NCBI GenBank assembly: GCA_964425215.1
Contig: CAYRLW010000015.1
Coordinates: 1 to 64,000, forward strand
DNA length: 64,000 nt
Direction: 5' to 3'
From: CAYRLW01 sp964425215
Lineage (GTDB): Bacteria; Spirochaetota; Spirochaetia; Treponematales; Breznakiellaceae
The translations under genes were made by a program, and so were the position numbers. Within the stretch, counting starts at the first letter, position 1; each line of letters opens with the position of its first letter. Positions 44,064 through 52,739 of the stretch are shown here, piece by piece. The notes beneath the pieces were generated by a model. It had not been told where the DNA came from. It did not search any database and worked only from the letters and a program-made list of their open reading frames with translations.

Positions 44064-45279
44064 ATTCCTGCCGGTAGTGGGTTAAAAAATCGCCCAAACG
44101 GCCCATCGCATCGGCAATGGTTTCCCTATCGGGTAAAAAAACGATACGGAAATGATCCGGTTCCTTCCAGTTAAACCCCGTCCCCTGAACCAGCAGAATC
44201 CGTTGACTCCGAAGCAGATCCATAATGAATTTTTCATCGTCCGTAATATTAAACCGTTTCGCGTCTATTTTAGGAAAACAGTACAGAGCTCCCTGGGGTT
44301 TAACCACCGAAAGTCCGGGAATGGAATTTACCATGGAAACGCAGACGTCCCGTTGTTCCTTAAGCCTTCCGCCGGGCAATACCAGGTCCTTTATACTCTG
44401 ATACCCCCCCAGGGCCGTTTGGATTCCGTATTGAGCGGGGACGTTGGCGCAGAGCCGCATGTTAGACAGCATTTCCAGCCCATCCAAATACCCCTGGGCT
44501 ATTTTTTTATTTCCCGAAAGAACCATCCAGCCGGAGCGGAACCCTGCGGCCCGATAGGCCTTGGAAAGGCCGTTGAAGCTGATGGTAAGAATATCCGGAT
44601 TCACCGTGGCCATGGGGATATGCGTAGAGCCGTCGTAGACGATTTTATCGTATATTTCGTCGGCAAAGACTATCAGTTCTTTTTCAGCGGCAAGCTGGGC
44701 AATATCCTCCAATATTTTCCGATCGTACACCGCCCCGGTGGGGTTGTTCGGATTTATGACCACGATAGCCTTGGTCCTGTCGGTGACCTTGGACCTTAGG
44801 TCCCCCAGATCGGGATTCCAAGCGGATTCCTCGTCGCACAGATAGTGGACCGCCTTACCCCCCGACAGGGTCACCGCGGCGGTCCACAGCGGATAGTCCG
44901 GCGCGGGGACCAACACCTCGTCCCCCGCGTTCAAAAGCCCCTGCATGGCCATCACTATCAGCTCGCTTACCCCGTTGCCGATAAAAATATCGTCCACCCC
45001 CACGTCCATCACACCCTTGGATTGAAATTCCTGCATAATGGCCTTTCGAGCGGGAAACAGGCCCTGGGAATCGCAGTATCCCTGGGCATTTTGCAAATTG
45101 ATAATCATGTCGTGAAGGATTTCATCGGGGGCGTTAAATCCAAAGGTAGCGGGATTTCCGATATTTAGTTTTAAAATACGAAACCCCTCCGCTTCAAGAC
45201 GTTTTGCTTCCTTAAGGACCGGCCCCCGGATATCGTAACAAACCACGTCTAATTTTGTAGATTTCGCGAACGTTCTCAT
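44062..45279 (-). CDS. Class I/II aminotransferase (AlaA-like)
   Basis: 405 residues. The PLP lysine lies in FNGLSKAYRAAGFRSGWM, with NPNNPTG, GNGVSELI and the RIVFLPD arginine region. The N-terminal KLDVVCYDIRGPVLKEA matches the AlaA/YfbQ alanine transaminase group (pyruvate + glutamate to alanine + 2-oxoglutarate). It starts within the stop of the membrane TPR-like gene (ATGA). The specificity assignment is by family resemblance. Confidence 0.88.
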   Translation of the reverse strand: MRTFAKSTKLDVVCYDIRGPVLKEAKRLEAEGFRILKLNIGNPATFGFNAPDEILHDMIINLQNAQGYCDSQGLFPARKAIMQEFQSKGVMDVGVDDIFIGNGVSELIVMAMQGLLNAGDEVLVPAPDYPLWTAAVTLSGGKAVHYLCDEESAWNPDLGDLRSKVTDRTKAIVVINPNNPTGAVYDRKILEDIAQLAAEKELIVFADEIYDKIVYDGSTHIPMATVNPDILTISFNGLSKAYRAAGFRSGWMVLSGNKKIAQGYLDGLEMLSNMRLCANVPAQYGIQTALGGYQSIKDLVLPGGRLKEQRDVCVSMVNSIPGLSVVKPQGALYCFPKIDAKRFNITDDEKFIMDLLRSQRILLVQGTGFNWKEPDHFRIVFLPDRETIADAMGRLGDFLTHYRQE

Positions 45280-46106
45280 GCTTTAACCTCCGAATAAAGG
45301 CGTTGTCCCGCTTCCTCAAGGGATTTAGACAGGATGACCACGTGTATCTCCGTGCGGGATTTTTCAAGTTCCTTATTCCAAGCGGTTTTTGTGGGCAGGG
45401 TCTTGAGGACCCGGACCTTGGCTTGGGCAACGGAGGCTTCTATTTCCTCTCGCCGTTCAGGAACCGCGTTTAAAACCGTCTGGGCTAAAAAATCCTGCGC
45501 CAGAACCGTTACCAAAGGATCCTGGGCTGTCAGCGCGAGGGGTACTAGGGCGGTAGCCGCGGATTGAAAATCTCGAACCAACAACAGGGAAAATCCGTAG
45601 TACCACCGAACCCATTCGGGGGATTCCACCTTAGGATTTTTTAGACGATCCGAAAAAAACGAGACCGCCCCCCCGTGATCCTTCGATAACACCCGAGCAA
45701 GACCGAAGACGAGGGCGTTCTTATCCAACAACTGGGGCTTGGCCTGGCTAACCTTTTGTTCCAAAGTTAGAACCGCAGTGGAATCGGAAAGGACCAGGTA
45801 CGTGTTTGCCAACAAACGGACCAGTCTTGATGAGTAGCGTTTTTTTTGAATAATCCGGTTTTCCAAATAAGTAGCCAAGGCGGGCCAATCTTCCCGTTCC
45901 AAAAGGGTAAATAATCGTTGGTTTATCAAGAAAAAACCGTCTATTCCCGCTAAAATTAAAAGGAGTATTAGGGCTAAGGGCCAGTTAGACCGCCAAAATG
46001 GCAGGGCAAAATCGGCGCCGAGCACAAAAAAAGGCATGGCGCACACGAATAATAGGGCTATAAGGATGACCAAATTGAATAAAATGAAAATAGATTTGAA
46101 TTTCAA
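45276..46106 (-). CDS. Membrane protein with helical-repeat domain, unknown
   Basis: 276 residues from a TTG start at 46106; the start is supported by a GGAGAG box 9 bases upstream. Two membrane segments (about 5-30 and 42-60) are followed by TPR-like helices (LLEREDWPALATYLENRIIQKK and similar). The pattern resembles treponemal membrane-anchored TPR proteins. The downstream aminotransferase overlaps its stop. Role unknown. Confidence 0.7.
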   Translation of the reverse strand: MKFKSIFILFNLVILIALLFVCAMPFFVLGADFALPFWRSNWPLALILLLILAGIDGFFLINQRLFTLLEREDWPALATYLENRIIQKKRYSSRLVRLLANTYLVLSDSTAVLTLEQKVSQAKPQLLDKNALVFGLARVLSKDHGGAVSFFSDRLKNPKVESPEWVRWYYGFSLLLVRDFQSAATALVPLALTAQDPLVTVLAQDFLAQTVLNAVPERREEIEASVAQAKVRVLKTLPTKTAWNKELEKSRTEIHVVILSKSLEEAGQRLYSEVKA

Positions 46107-46125
46107 TGGGAAACTCTCCTATAAT
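46096..46125 (+). promoter_or_regulatory. Strong promoter of the HD-GYP-CNNM unit
   Basis: TTGAAT (46096-46101), an 18-base spacer and a perfect TATAAT (46120-46125). The leader to the start at 46175 would be about 45 bases. It overlaps the 5' end of the divergent membrane protein gene. Confidence 0.65.
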
Positions 46126-46174
46126 TACCGAAAATGATAGATGAAAGGGATTGAAGGGTCAACGGGGGATGGGT

Positions 46175-47320
46175 ATGAACAATTTTTTAATTAAAGATAT
46201 TCCCGCGGGAAGTTACTTTACAAAACCGGTTTTCTTAGACGGAAGGTTTATTTTAACGGCCCCCGAAATGCCCTTTACGGGAGAGTTAGCCCGTTCGTTG
46301 TTGGAATGGGAATTCAAAGAAGTTATGAGCGACGGGGAAAATCGGGTGGAGTACGCGGCCCACCCATCCGGGGACGCGGAAGAGACCGACAAACCGACTG
46401 ACGAAAGCGCTTCGGGGGATTCGGAACAGGTTCAAAAGGCGATGGATTTTTATCTCCATCTGCACCAATACGTGGAAAACCTGTTTACCCGGTACGTGAC
46501 AAAAAACGAAATCAACTTTAAGGACGTGGCGGATACGGTAAAGGAATTGGTCGATGTGGTTCGTCAAGATCGTCGGTTCCTTTTACGGGTTCAGGGTAAA
46601 ATCCAGAACGAAGAAAATTACCTGGCCACCCATTCGGTAAAATCCACGATTATCTCTGTGGTTATCGGTTCGTACCTTAAACTCCCCAACCATCGGCTTA
46701 TCGAACTGGGGGTCGCGGCGATGCTTCACGAAATTGGGATGATCAAACTGCCACCCCAGTTGTATATGGGTAACGGAAGCCTATCGCCCCAACAGAGGAA
46801 GGCCATCTTGACCCACCCTATTTTAAGTTACAATATCCTGCGGAGCCTAAACTTTCCCCTTACGATTTGCGTAGCCTGCTTGGAACACCATGAACGGGAA
46901 AACGGCCAAGGGTACCCCCAGCAGTTGCCCAGCGAAAAAATCAGCCTGTACGCGAAAATAATCTCCGTGGCCTGTTCCTACGAAGCCCTAACGGCCCCCC
47001 GGCCCTATAAAGACGCTAAAGATGGGTATACGGGAATGATTGACCTGCTAAAAAACGTGGGTAAGCAGTACGACGATACCATCGTCCGGGCCCTGGTCTA
47101 TTCCCTTTCCATCTATCCCATTGGGTTGTACGTCCTATTATCCAACGGAAAAAGGGGCCAGGTGGTGGACGTGAACCCAGAGAACCCCCGTTTCCCCATC
47201 GTCCAAATTTTTGGAGAAAAGACCCCCGACGGGAAAAACAGAACCGTAGAAACCTCTCAAGGGGGAATTCATATTGTAAGGCCCCTTATACGGGATGAAA
47301 TTACAAGTCAAACCGAATAG
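46175..47320 (+). CDS. HD-GYP-domain protein with altered HD motif
   Basis: About 381 residues; starts at 46169, 46175 or an upstream TTG at 46151 are possible, and 46175 keeps GGGGG 7-12 bases upstream. Residues about 1-110 are an unrecognised N-terminal domain. The HD-GYP domain (about 150-310) has HSVKSTIISV, MLHEIGMIKLP, the EHHERENGQGYPQ (HHE and GYP) block and RPYKDAK. The central HDIGK is HEIGM, so one metal-ligand Asp is Glu and the Lys is Met. HD-GYP proteins cleave c-di-GMP; activity is doubtful here. It precedes the CNNM gene by 8 bases. Confidence 0.85.
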   Translation: MNNFLIKDIPAGSYFTKPVFLDGRFILTAPEMPFTGELARSLLEWEFKEVMSDGENRVEYAAHPSGDAEETDKPTDESASGDSEQVQKAMDFYLHLHQYVENLFTRYVTKNEINFKDVADTVKELVDVVRQDRRFLLRVQGKIQNEENYLATHSVKSTIISVVIGSYLKLPNHRLIELGVAAMLHEIGMIKLPPQLYMGNGSLSPQQRKAILTHPILSYNILRSLNFPLTICVACLEHHERENGQGYPQQLPSEKISLYAKIISVACSYEALTAPRPYKDAKDGYTGMIDLLKNVGKQYDDTIVRALVYSLSIYPIGLYVLLSNGKRGQVVDVNPENPRFPIVQIFGEKTPDGKNRTVETSQGGIHIVRPLIRDEITSQTE

Positions 47321-47328
47321 AATACCCT

Positions 47329-48675
47329 ATGGACTTAACGGCTCTCCGCGATACTGGTGTCATTTTAGGCATCCTGGTTTTAAACGGCTTTTTTTCCCTG
47401 TCCGAAATGGCGATTGTCTCTTCCCGAAAAGAACGCCTACGGGCCATGGTGGTGGAGGAGAAAAAAAATCAACGTAAAGCCTTGACTGCGGTAGAACGAC
47501 CGGCCCGGTATTTATCCACCGTACAAATAGGGATTACCCTGATAGGGATCCTGGCCGGGGCTTTTGGAGGAACCACCCTTTCGAAGCCCCTGGAGGAGAC
47601 CTTGAATCATTGGGGTATCCCGGGGTCTTGGGCTAATGGTCTTTCGGTGGCCATCGTCGTGGTCGGTATCACTTTTTTTTCAATCCTTATCGGAGAACTG
47701 GTTCCCAAAAGGATAGCCCTTTCCAATCCCGAGTTGATAACCATTAGAATTATTCCCCTTTTGGAATGGGTGGCCTTGCTTTTTAACCCCATCGTTATTT
47801 TCCTTTCCCGTACCTCCGGTTTGCTATTAAAACTTTTCAAAATTCACGAAAGAACGGAAACATCCATTACCGAAGAGGAGCTTAAAATTATTTTGTTGGA
47901 GGGGGAACGGGCGGGGATTGTACGATCGGACGAGCGAACCATGGTTGAAGGGGTTTTTTACTTAGGCGATAGACCCGTAGAAACCTTTATGACCCACCGT
48001 TCCGAGTTGCAATGGTTAGAACTATACACCACCGCGGAGGAAGCTAAAAACCTGGCGATCCAAAGCAAAGGAAACCAATATTTTCCCATCGTGGACGGTA
48101 ATTTGGATAACGTGGTGGGCATTGTTTCCAGTTATGACATCCTTAAGGCTCTTGTAGCGAACCGATGGACCGGCATCAAAGGTTTGATGAAAAAGCCCGT
48201 CTTTGTGCCCGCGACCATGTCGGCCCTTAAGGCGTTCGAAGCCTTTAAAAAGGGAGAGGCCCAGTATCTGCTGGTTATGGACGAATACGGCGGACTTGCG
48301 GGAACCCTCTTTATCCGGGATCTTATTGAGGAAATCGTAGGGGAACTATCCTCCGTGAATCGGGATGGAGAAGAGATCATCCTCCGACAGGATGGAACCT
48401 ACCTTTTAGGGGGGATGGTAAATATCGACGACGTGGGAAAATTATTCCACATTTCCGATTATTTTAAGGAACACCGGGAATATCACACCTTGGCGGGTTT
48501 CATTTTAGAGATCGCGGGAGAAATTCCAAAAACGGGGGAAATTTACCGTTGGAAAGATTTTCAGTTTGAAATTATGGATATGGATGGGAACCGTATCGAT
48601 AAGATACTTATCACCCCACCGTCGAAAACCAAGGGAAAGGATTCAGAGCCGACGGCTCAAACGGGCGAAGGCTGA
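47329..48675 (+). CDS. CNNM/CorB-type membrane protein (DUF21-CBS-CorC)
   Basis: 448 residues: an N-terminal DUF21 domain with four membrane segments (about 5-160), a CBS pair (about 205-330, with VVGIVSSYDILKAL and VMDEYGGLAGTLFIRDLIEEIVGEL) and a C-terminal CorC_HlyC domain. It is an inner-membrane protein of the CNNM/CorB Mg2+ transport family. It is transcribed with the HD-GYP-like gene and overlaps the convergent YjjB-like gene by 33 bases. Mg2+ efflux is inferred from the family. Confidence 0.9.
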   Translation: MDLTALRDTGVILGILVLNGFFSLSEMAIVSSRKERLRAMVVEEKKNQRKALTAVERPARYLSTVQIGITLIGILAGAFGGTTLSKPLEETLNHWGIPGSWANGLSVAIVVVGITFFSILIGELVPKRIALSNPELITIRIIPLLEWVALLFNPIVIFLSRTSGLLLKLFKIHERTETSITEEELKIILLEGERAGIVRSDERTMVEGVFYLGDRPVETFMTHRSELQWLELYTTAEEAKNLAIQSKGNQYFPIVDGNLDNVVGIVSSYDILKALVANRWTGIKGLMKKPVFVPATMSALKAFEAFKKGEAQYLLVMDEYGGLAGTLFIRDLIEEIVGELSSVNRDGEEIILRQDGTYLLGGMVNIDDVGKLFHISDYFKEHREYHTLAGFILEIAGEIPKTGEIYRWKDFQFEIMDMDGNRIDKILITPPSKTKGKDSEPTAQTGEG

Positions 48676-49065
48676 ACCTACGGCTACCCCCGCGGCGATA
48701 GCCAAGGCCGTGGACAGGGTTTGAAACGCCACATCGAGAGAACCCATTAAATCGCCGGAAAGGGATCGGTACATCATAAAGTACATCCCACCGCCGGGCA
48801 CCAGGGGAATAAGGGCGCACACTAAAAAGGTGGTAGCGGGACGATGTAAAAAATGACCCGCTATTTCGCCGTAAAGGGCTATGCCCATGGAAGCAAAGAA
48901 AAAAGCCGGGCCATGGGGATTCAGAGCCAGGGTACCTAGGTACAGGGCCCAACCCAGGGAACCGCTAAAAATAACCGCGGGAATATCCCGAAATCGAACG
49001 TTAAAAAGAACGCCGAAAGCTCCGGAGGCGAGGCCAGCCCACAATATGCCCCAGGGATCGTTCAC
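48643..49065 (-). CDS. ThrE-type exporter, small subunit (YjjB-like)
   Basis: 140 residues from a GTG at 49065 that overlaps the upstream gene's TGA stop (GTGA). The frame is open further up to 49284, but that part overlaps the YjjP-like gene in another frame. It has about four membrane segments and PLVPGGGMYFMMY, typical of the DUF3815/YjjB half. With YjjP-type partners it exports succinate or amino acids such as threonine and serine. The 3' end overlaps the CNNM gene. Confidence 0.8.
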   Translation of the reverse strand: MNDPWGILWAGLASGAFGVLFNVRFRDIPAVIFSGSLGWALYLGTLALNPHGPAFFFASMGIALYGEIAGHFLHRPATTFLVCALIPLVPGGGMYFMMYRSLSGDLMGSLDVAFQTLSTALAIAAGVAVGSAFARLSRRL

Positions 49066-49853
49066 GGGTGTATCCTCTCTATGGTTCCCGCCACGGACAA
49101 AACAAAGGCTACTCCCAACGAAATTGCCGCGGCGGCCATCACCGCGTCCGCTAACCGGGCGCCTCCGGCTACCAGGTCCCCCGCGATGGTATCCCGTATG
49201 GCGTTCACCGTCGCCAGCCCCGGAACTAACAGCATAATGGCTCCGATAATCACCGTATCCCCATGGATCTGTGGAAACAGCCAACCCAACAGCATGGAGA
49301 CCAGCGCCGCGACCGAACCTCCTACCATATTGGCGATAAAATCAGGAAGAGCGTATCGGCTAGCGATAACTAAGGCAAGCTTAATACCCAAACCCACGAA
49401 GAAAGCGGAAAAGGCATCCCCCACGGAACCCTGAAAGAGGAGCGTAAAAAAGAAGGCTCCTACACCCGCCGCTAGGAGGGAACCGTACAGAGGATAGGTC
49501 TTTTGGTTGTTCAACCCTGTTAAAATAGTACGAAACTGTTCCGGTCCCTGGGGACGATCTTCCTCCCTCTCAACGGCCTCCATCAATCGGCCAATCCGCG
49601 CTAGATCCACCGAACGCTTGGTAACCCGTCGAACCAGGGAAAGCCCCTGACCTTCAGCGGTAGTAGCGGAGGCCATGAGCCCCGTGGGGGTAGCGAAGCA
49701 ATGGCTGTCTACCAGGGCCCACCGGGAGCAGAGGACCGCCACGGCCTTTTCTGCCCGGTAGGTTTCTCCCCCCGCCTCTAAAATACTTCTCCCCGTGTCC
49801 GCCGCGACGGCCAAGGGATCGATGGGCATTATCGTATCGGGACAACTTTCCAT
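49062..49853 (-). CDS. ThrE-type exporter, large subunit (YjjP-like)
   Basis: About 263 residues. The ThrE_1/DUF1212 domain starts at AVAADTGRSILEAGGETYRAEKAVAVLCSRW. A soluble N-terminal part with TPTGLMASATTAEGQ is followed by five to six membrane segments, including MLLVPGLATVNAIRDTIAGD. The start is uncertain (49853, 49829 or an upstream ATG at 49922); 49853 avoids overlap with the divergent promoter. It pairs with the YjjB-like gene through a 4-base overlap. Confidence 0.78.
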   Translation of the reverse strand: MESCPDTIMPIDPLAVAADTGRSILEAGGETYRAEKAVAVLCSRWALVDSHCFATPTGLMASATTAEGQGLSLVRRVTKRSVDLARIGRLMEAVEREEDRPQGPEQFRTILTGLNNQKTYPLYGSLLAAGVGAFFFTLLFQGSVGDAFSAFFVGLGIKLALVIASRYALPDFIANMVGGSVAALVSMLLGWLFPQIHGDTVIIGAIMLLVPGLATVNAIRDTIAGDLVAGGARLADAVMAAAAISLGVAFVLSVAGTIERIHP

Positions 49854-49872
49854 GGATTCTTTGTACGTTGTC

Positions 49873-49901
49873 TTGGCGTATACCGTCAAGCATGATACTA
49901 T
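49873..49901 (+). promoter_or_regulatory. Possible promoter of the class V aminotransferase gene
   Basis: TTGGCG (49873-49878), a 17-base spacer and TACTAT (49896-49901), about 50 bases before the ATG at 49952. Confidence 0.4.
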
Positions 49902-49951
49902 ATGAGGGTTCCGTATTCGCAAAACCTCATTGTATAGGGGGAAAAATTACC

Positions 49952-51064
49952 ATGTCCGCGTTAGATAAAATCAGCGACACCCTTTTGATGGGCCCGGGCC
50001 CTTCGTGCGTCTATCCCCAGGTATACTCTGCCCTTTCCCTACCGACGGTGGGACACCTGGACGGCCGCTTTATAGCGGTGATGGATGAAATTAAAACCAT
50101 GCTCCGGACGGTTATGGGGACAAACAACAACCTTACCCTCCCCATGTCGGGTACCGGCTCTGCGGGAATGGAAACAGCCTTTGTCAATCTGGTTGAAAAA
50201 GGGGACCCTGTTTTGGTTTTGGTCAACGGGGTCTTTGGTAAACGGATGGTCGACGTGGCCGGCCGGCTGGGAGCCCAGGTGGAGGAGTTGGAATTCGAAT
50301 GGGGAAAACCGGTAATTCCTGAGGTGGCGGAAAAGAAAATTAAATCAAAAAAATGGGCCCTGGTAGCGGTGGTCCACGCCGAAACGTCCACGGGAGTGCG
50401 CAATCCCGTAGAAATCCTGGGGCCCCTGGTAAAAGCGTCGGGAGCTTTATACGTGGTAGACGCGGTTACCAGCCTGGGAGGTATCCCCGTGAACGTGGAC
50501 GCCATAGGGGCGGACCTTTGTTACTCGGGAACCCAAAAATGTCTCTCATCCCCCCCGGGACTATCCCCCCTTACCATCGGCGACCAGGGTATAGCGAAGC
50601 TAAAAAGCCGATCGACCAGGGTCCCCAACTGGTATTTGGACCTATCCATGATTATGGATTATTGGCAGGGTTCCAAACGATCCTACCATCACACCGCTCC
50701 TATCAACATGCTTTACGCCCTGCACCGAAGTCTCAGCCTCCTTTTGGAGGAAGGATTGGACGCGGTTTACCAAAGACACCAGAAAGCCCATGAGCAATTA
50801 GTAAAGGGACTGGAAGAGCTGGGTCTTCAATTACCGGTACAGAAGGAATATAGACTTCCCATGCTCAACGCCGTCTCCGTACCCCCGGGGATCGATGAAG
50901 CGGCCGTACGGAAACGCTTACTGGAAGAGGACGGCATTGAAATCGGCGCCGGACTCGGCCCCCTGGCGGGAAAAATTTGGAGGGTCGGGCTGATGGGTCA
51001 CACGGCTCGGAAGGAGAACGTGGAACGGTTCCTTGTAGCGATGGGAAAACAGCTGGGAAGATGA
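49952..51064 (+). CDS. Class V aminotransferase (serine-pyruvate/alanine-glyoxylate type)
   Basis: 370 residues from ATG 49952, supported by a GGGGGA box; an in-frame ATG at 49868 lies before the promoter. It shows LLMGPGPSCVYPQV, VVHAETSTGVRNP, VDAVTSLGGIPV and the PLP-lysine region YSGTQKCLSSPPGLSPL. These match the AGXT/SgaA group, which interconverts serine or alanine with glyoxylate or pyruvate. It stands alone, so pathway placement is open. Confidence 0.9.
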   Translation: MSALDKISDTLLMGPGPSCVYPQVYSALSLPTVGHLDGRFIAVMDEIKTMLRTVMGTNNNLTLPMSGTGSAGMETAFVNLVEKGDPVLVLVNGVFGKRMVDVAGRLGAQVEELEFEWGKPVIPEVAEKKIKSKKWALVAVVHAETSTGVRNPVEILGPLVKASGALYVVDAVTSLGGIPVNVDAIGADLCYSGTQKCLSSPPGLSPLTIGDQGIAKLKSRSTRVPNWYLDLSMIMDYWQGSKRSYHHTAPINMLYALHRSLSLLLEEGLDAVYQRHQKAHEQLVKGLEELGLQLPVQKEYRLPMLNAVSVPPGIDEAAVRKRLLEEDGIEIGAGLGPLAGKIWRVGLMGHTARKENVERFLVAMGKQLGR

Positions 51065-51073
51065 TCCGTACCC

Positions 51074-51907
51074 CTAATGGGTATTGATATGTTTTTTTCC
51101 ATCCATCGACCGGAACTGGGTAGGTGAAAGGCCGGTAAAACGTTTAAAGACCCTTCTAAAATAATGGGGATCGTTAAAGCCGCAGGCAAAGGCAATCTCG
51201 CTTATATTTTTCCGCCCCTCGGATCGTAAAAGGATACGGGCGTCCAAAACTCTCTTCTCGTTTAGGGCGTCCACTATCGATTTTTTACAATTTTTGCGGA
51301 AAACCCGTTCCATATAATCCCGGCTTATACCCAATTCCCGCGCAAGTTCCGATGAGCCCACCGGTTTTTTATAATTTTTTTGGATAGCTCCTTGGATCCT
51401 TTCAAGGAGTTTAGCTGAAGGAGCGGCCTGGGGTGATCCATTCTTCAGTTCCAACTCCCCCTCCGCGGCATCGGCAATTTCGCATAGTATAAGGGTCAAT
51501 ATTTGACTTAAGCAAAATTCTGAAGGGCCAAAGGATTCTTGATCTGAAATGAAAAGGGAGAATAGCTCCATAACGTATTCTCGGTCCCTAATGGTCGCGA
51601 GTTTTGGAAGTGTTATCGAGGCATCTCCATGGCTATTTTCCCTTTTTTTAAAATGGATCCAATAAAAATTTAAAAGCGGAGGATAGGGTTTATATCCACC
51701 GTGCTTGTGCCCTGGGCAGAGCAAAAGGGTTTGATTTTCTCTTATTTCAAACACCCTATCATCCTCAAACAATTCTAAAACCCCGTGGGTGACGAAAATA
51801 ATTTCGTAGGAATCCAATACCCTTGTTTCGTGAATTCCAAATCCAGGGGATATAAAAAGACCGCCATTCAACGGTTCAATAGACGATTCAAAATCAACGG
51901 AAAGCAT
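51074..51907 (-). CDS. AraC-family transcriptional regulator
   Basis: 277 residues. An AraC-type N-terminal cupin (LFISPGFGIHETRVLDSYEIIFVTHGVLEL, then LLLCPGHKHGGYKP) is followed by two HTH motifs (SSELARELGISRDYMERVFRK and ISEIAFACGFNDPHYFRRVFKRFTGLSPTQFR). The second gene of its kind overlaps it by 14 bases. With the GH127 gene upstream it likely controls use of an arabinose-containing glycan. Confidence 0.9.
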   Translation of the reverse strand: MLSVDFESSIEPLNGGLFISPGFGIHETRVLDSYEIIFVTHGVLELFEDDRVFEIRENQTLLLCPGHKHGGYKPYPPLLNFYWIHFKKRENSHGDASITLPKLATIRDREYVMELFSLFISDQESFGPSEFCLSQILTLILCEIADAAEGELELKNGSPQAAPSAKLLERIQGAIQKNYKKPVGSSELARELGISRDYMERVFRKNCKKSIVDALNEKRVLDARILLRSEGRKNISEIAFACGFNDPHYFRRVFKRFTGLSPTQFRSMDGKKHINTH

Positions 51908-52739
51908 AGGACAATTCCCTGGTCCCCCGATTTAATCGATACTGATGGGGAGTCGATGCCATTTGCCGCTTAAATAAACGTCTAAAAAAATTCATATCCC
52001 CAAAACCGCACATTTTGGCAATATCTTCAATCCGTTTATTTTTATTTAACAGCAGTTGTGCCGCCACTTCGCGAACCCTACGATTGTAAAGGGCTTCTCG
52101 AATAGATACGGAACGTCTTTGTCGATAAACCCTTTCTAAATAACCCACGTTATAGTGTAACTCCATGGCAATATCTATGGATCCAATGCTTTCACGGTAA
52201 TGAGCCGCGATATACTCGTCCACCTTACTGGCTATAAACTCGAGGGTAGCATCTGTTTCCATCAAAGGATAAGAGGAAAGGGATGATAGGGCCACATGTT
52301 TTAGAACAAGAAGAATTAAAGCGCTTTTTGTAGCCCCCGATCCAGACCCAGAATTTTGTAGATCCATATAGCGGCGAAGCAAATAGGTTAATCGTTGTGG
52401 TGTTTTTATATAAACCGAGGGGGGGATTTCCATCCCATACGGACTTTCCTTGTCCCAATCCCTTTGGATTCTAAAAGAAAGGGTATAAAATTCCGAATCA
52501 CCATGGGCTTCCGCCGTAAAACATTCTTCTGATTTGGGAGCTAATAGATAGGTATGCCCCATCTCCACACCGACAGAAATATGCTCCGAATAAATATAAA
52601 TCTTTCCCCGTAGAACAAAAAGCAGGGTGTACCACGATCCAGATGGGAAATGATGGATACACCCGCCATCACATTGAATATAGTGGGCGTCCAAGCCCTT
52701 AAGATTCTGTTTCCAAGAAAAAATCAGCTCGTCTTCCAT
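51894..52739 (-). CDS. AraC-family transcriptional regulator
   Basis: 281 residues from ATG 52739 (a TTG at 52763 is an alternative; 52739 is the only ATG). A cupin-like N-terminus (GGCIHHFPSGSWYTLLFVLRGKIYIYS) precedes a C-terminal HTH pair (MELHYNVGYLERVYRQRRSVS and IEDIAKMCGFGDMNFFRRLFKRQMASTPHQYR). It overlaps both the GH127 gene upstream and the next AraC gene downstream, which implies translational coupling. The ligand is not known; plant-derived L-arabinose oligosaccharides are the best guess. Confidence 0.88.
   Translation of the reverse strand: MEDELIFSWKQNLKGLDAHYIQCDGGCIHHFPSGSWYTLLFVLRGKIYIYSEHISVGVEMGHTYLLAPKSEECFTAEAHGDSEFYTLSFRIQRDWDKESPYGMEIPPSVYIKTPQRLTYLLRRYMDLQNSGSGSGATKSALILLVLKHVALSSLSSYPLMETDATLEFIASKVDEYIAAHYRESIGSIDIAMELHYNVGYLERVYRQRRSVSIREALYNRRVREVAAQLLLNKNKRIEDIAKMCGFGDMNFFRRLFKRQMASTPHQYRLNRGTRELSYAFR

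Noticed and set aside
44152..44799. 215-codon open frame opposite the aminotransferase gene.
   Set aside because: Antisense to conserved PLP-enzyme motifs, no start signal.
49066..49284. Longer N-terminus for the YjjB-like gene.
   Set aside because: It overlaps the YjjP-like gene by more than 200 bases; the GTG at 49065 makes a GTGA junction and gives the family length.
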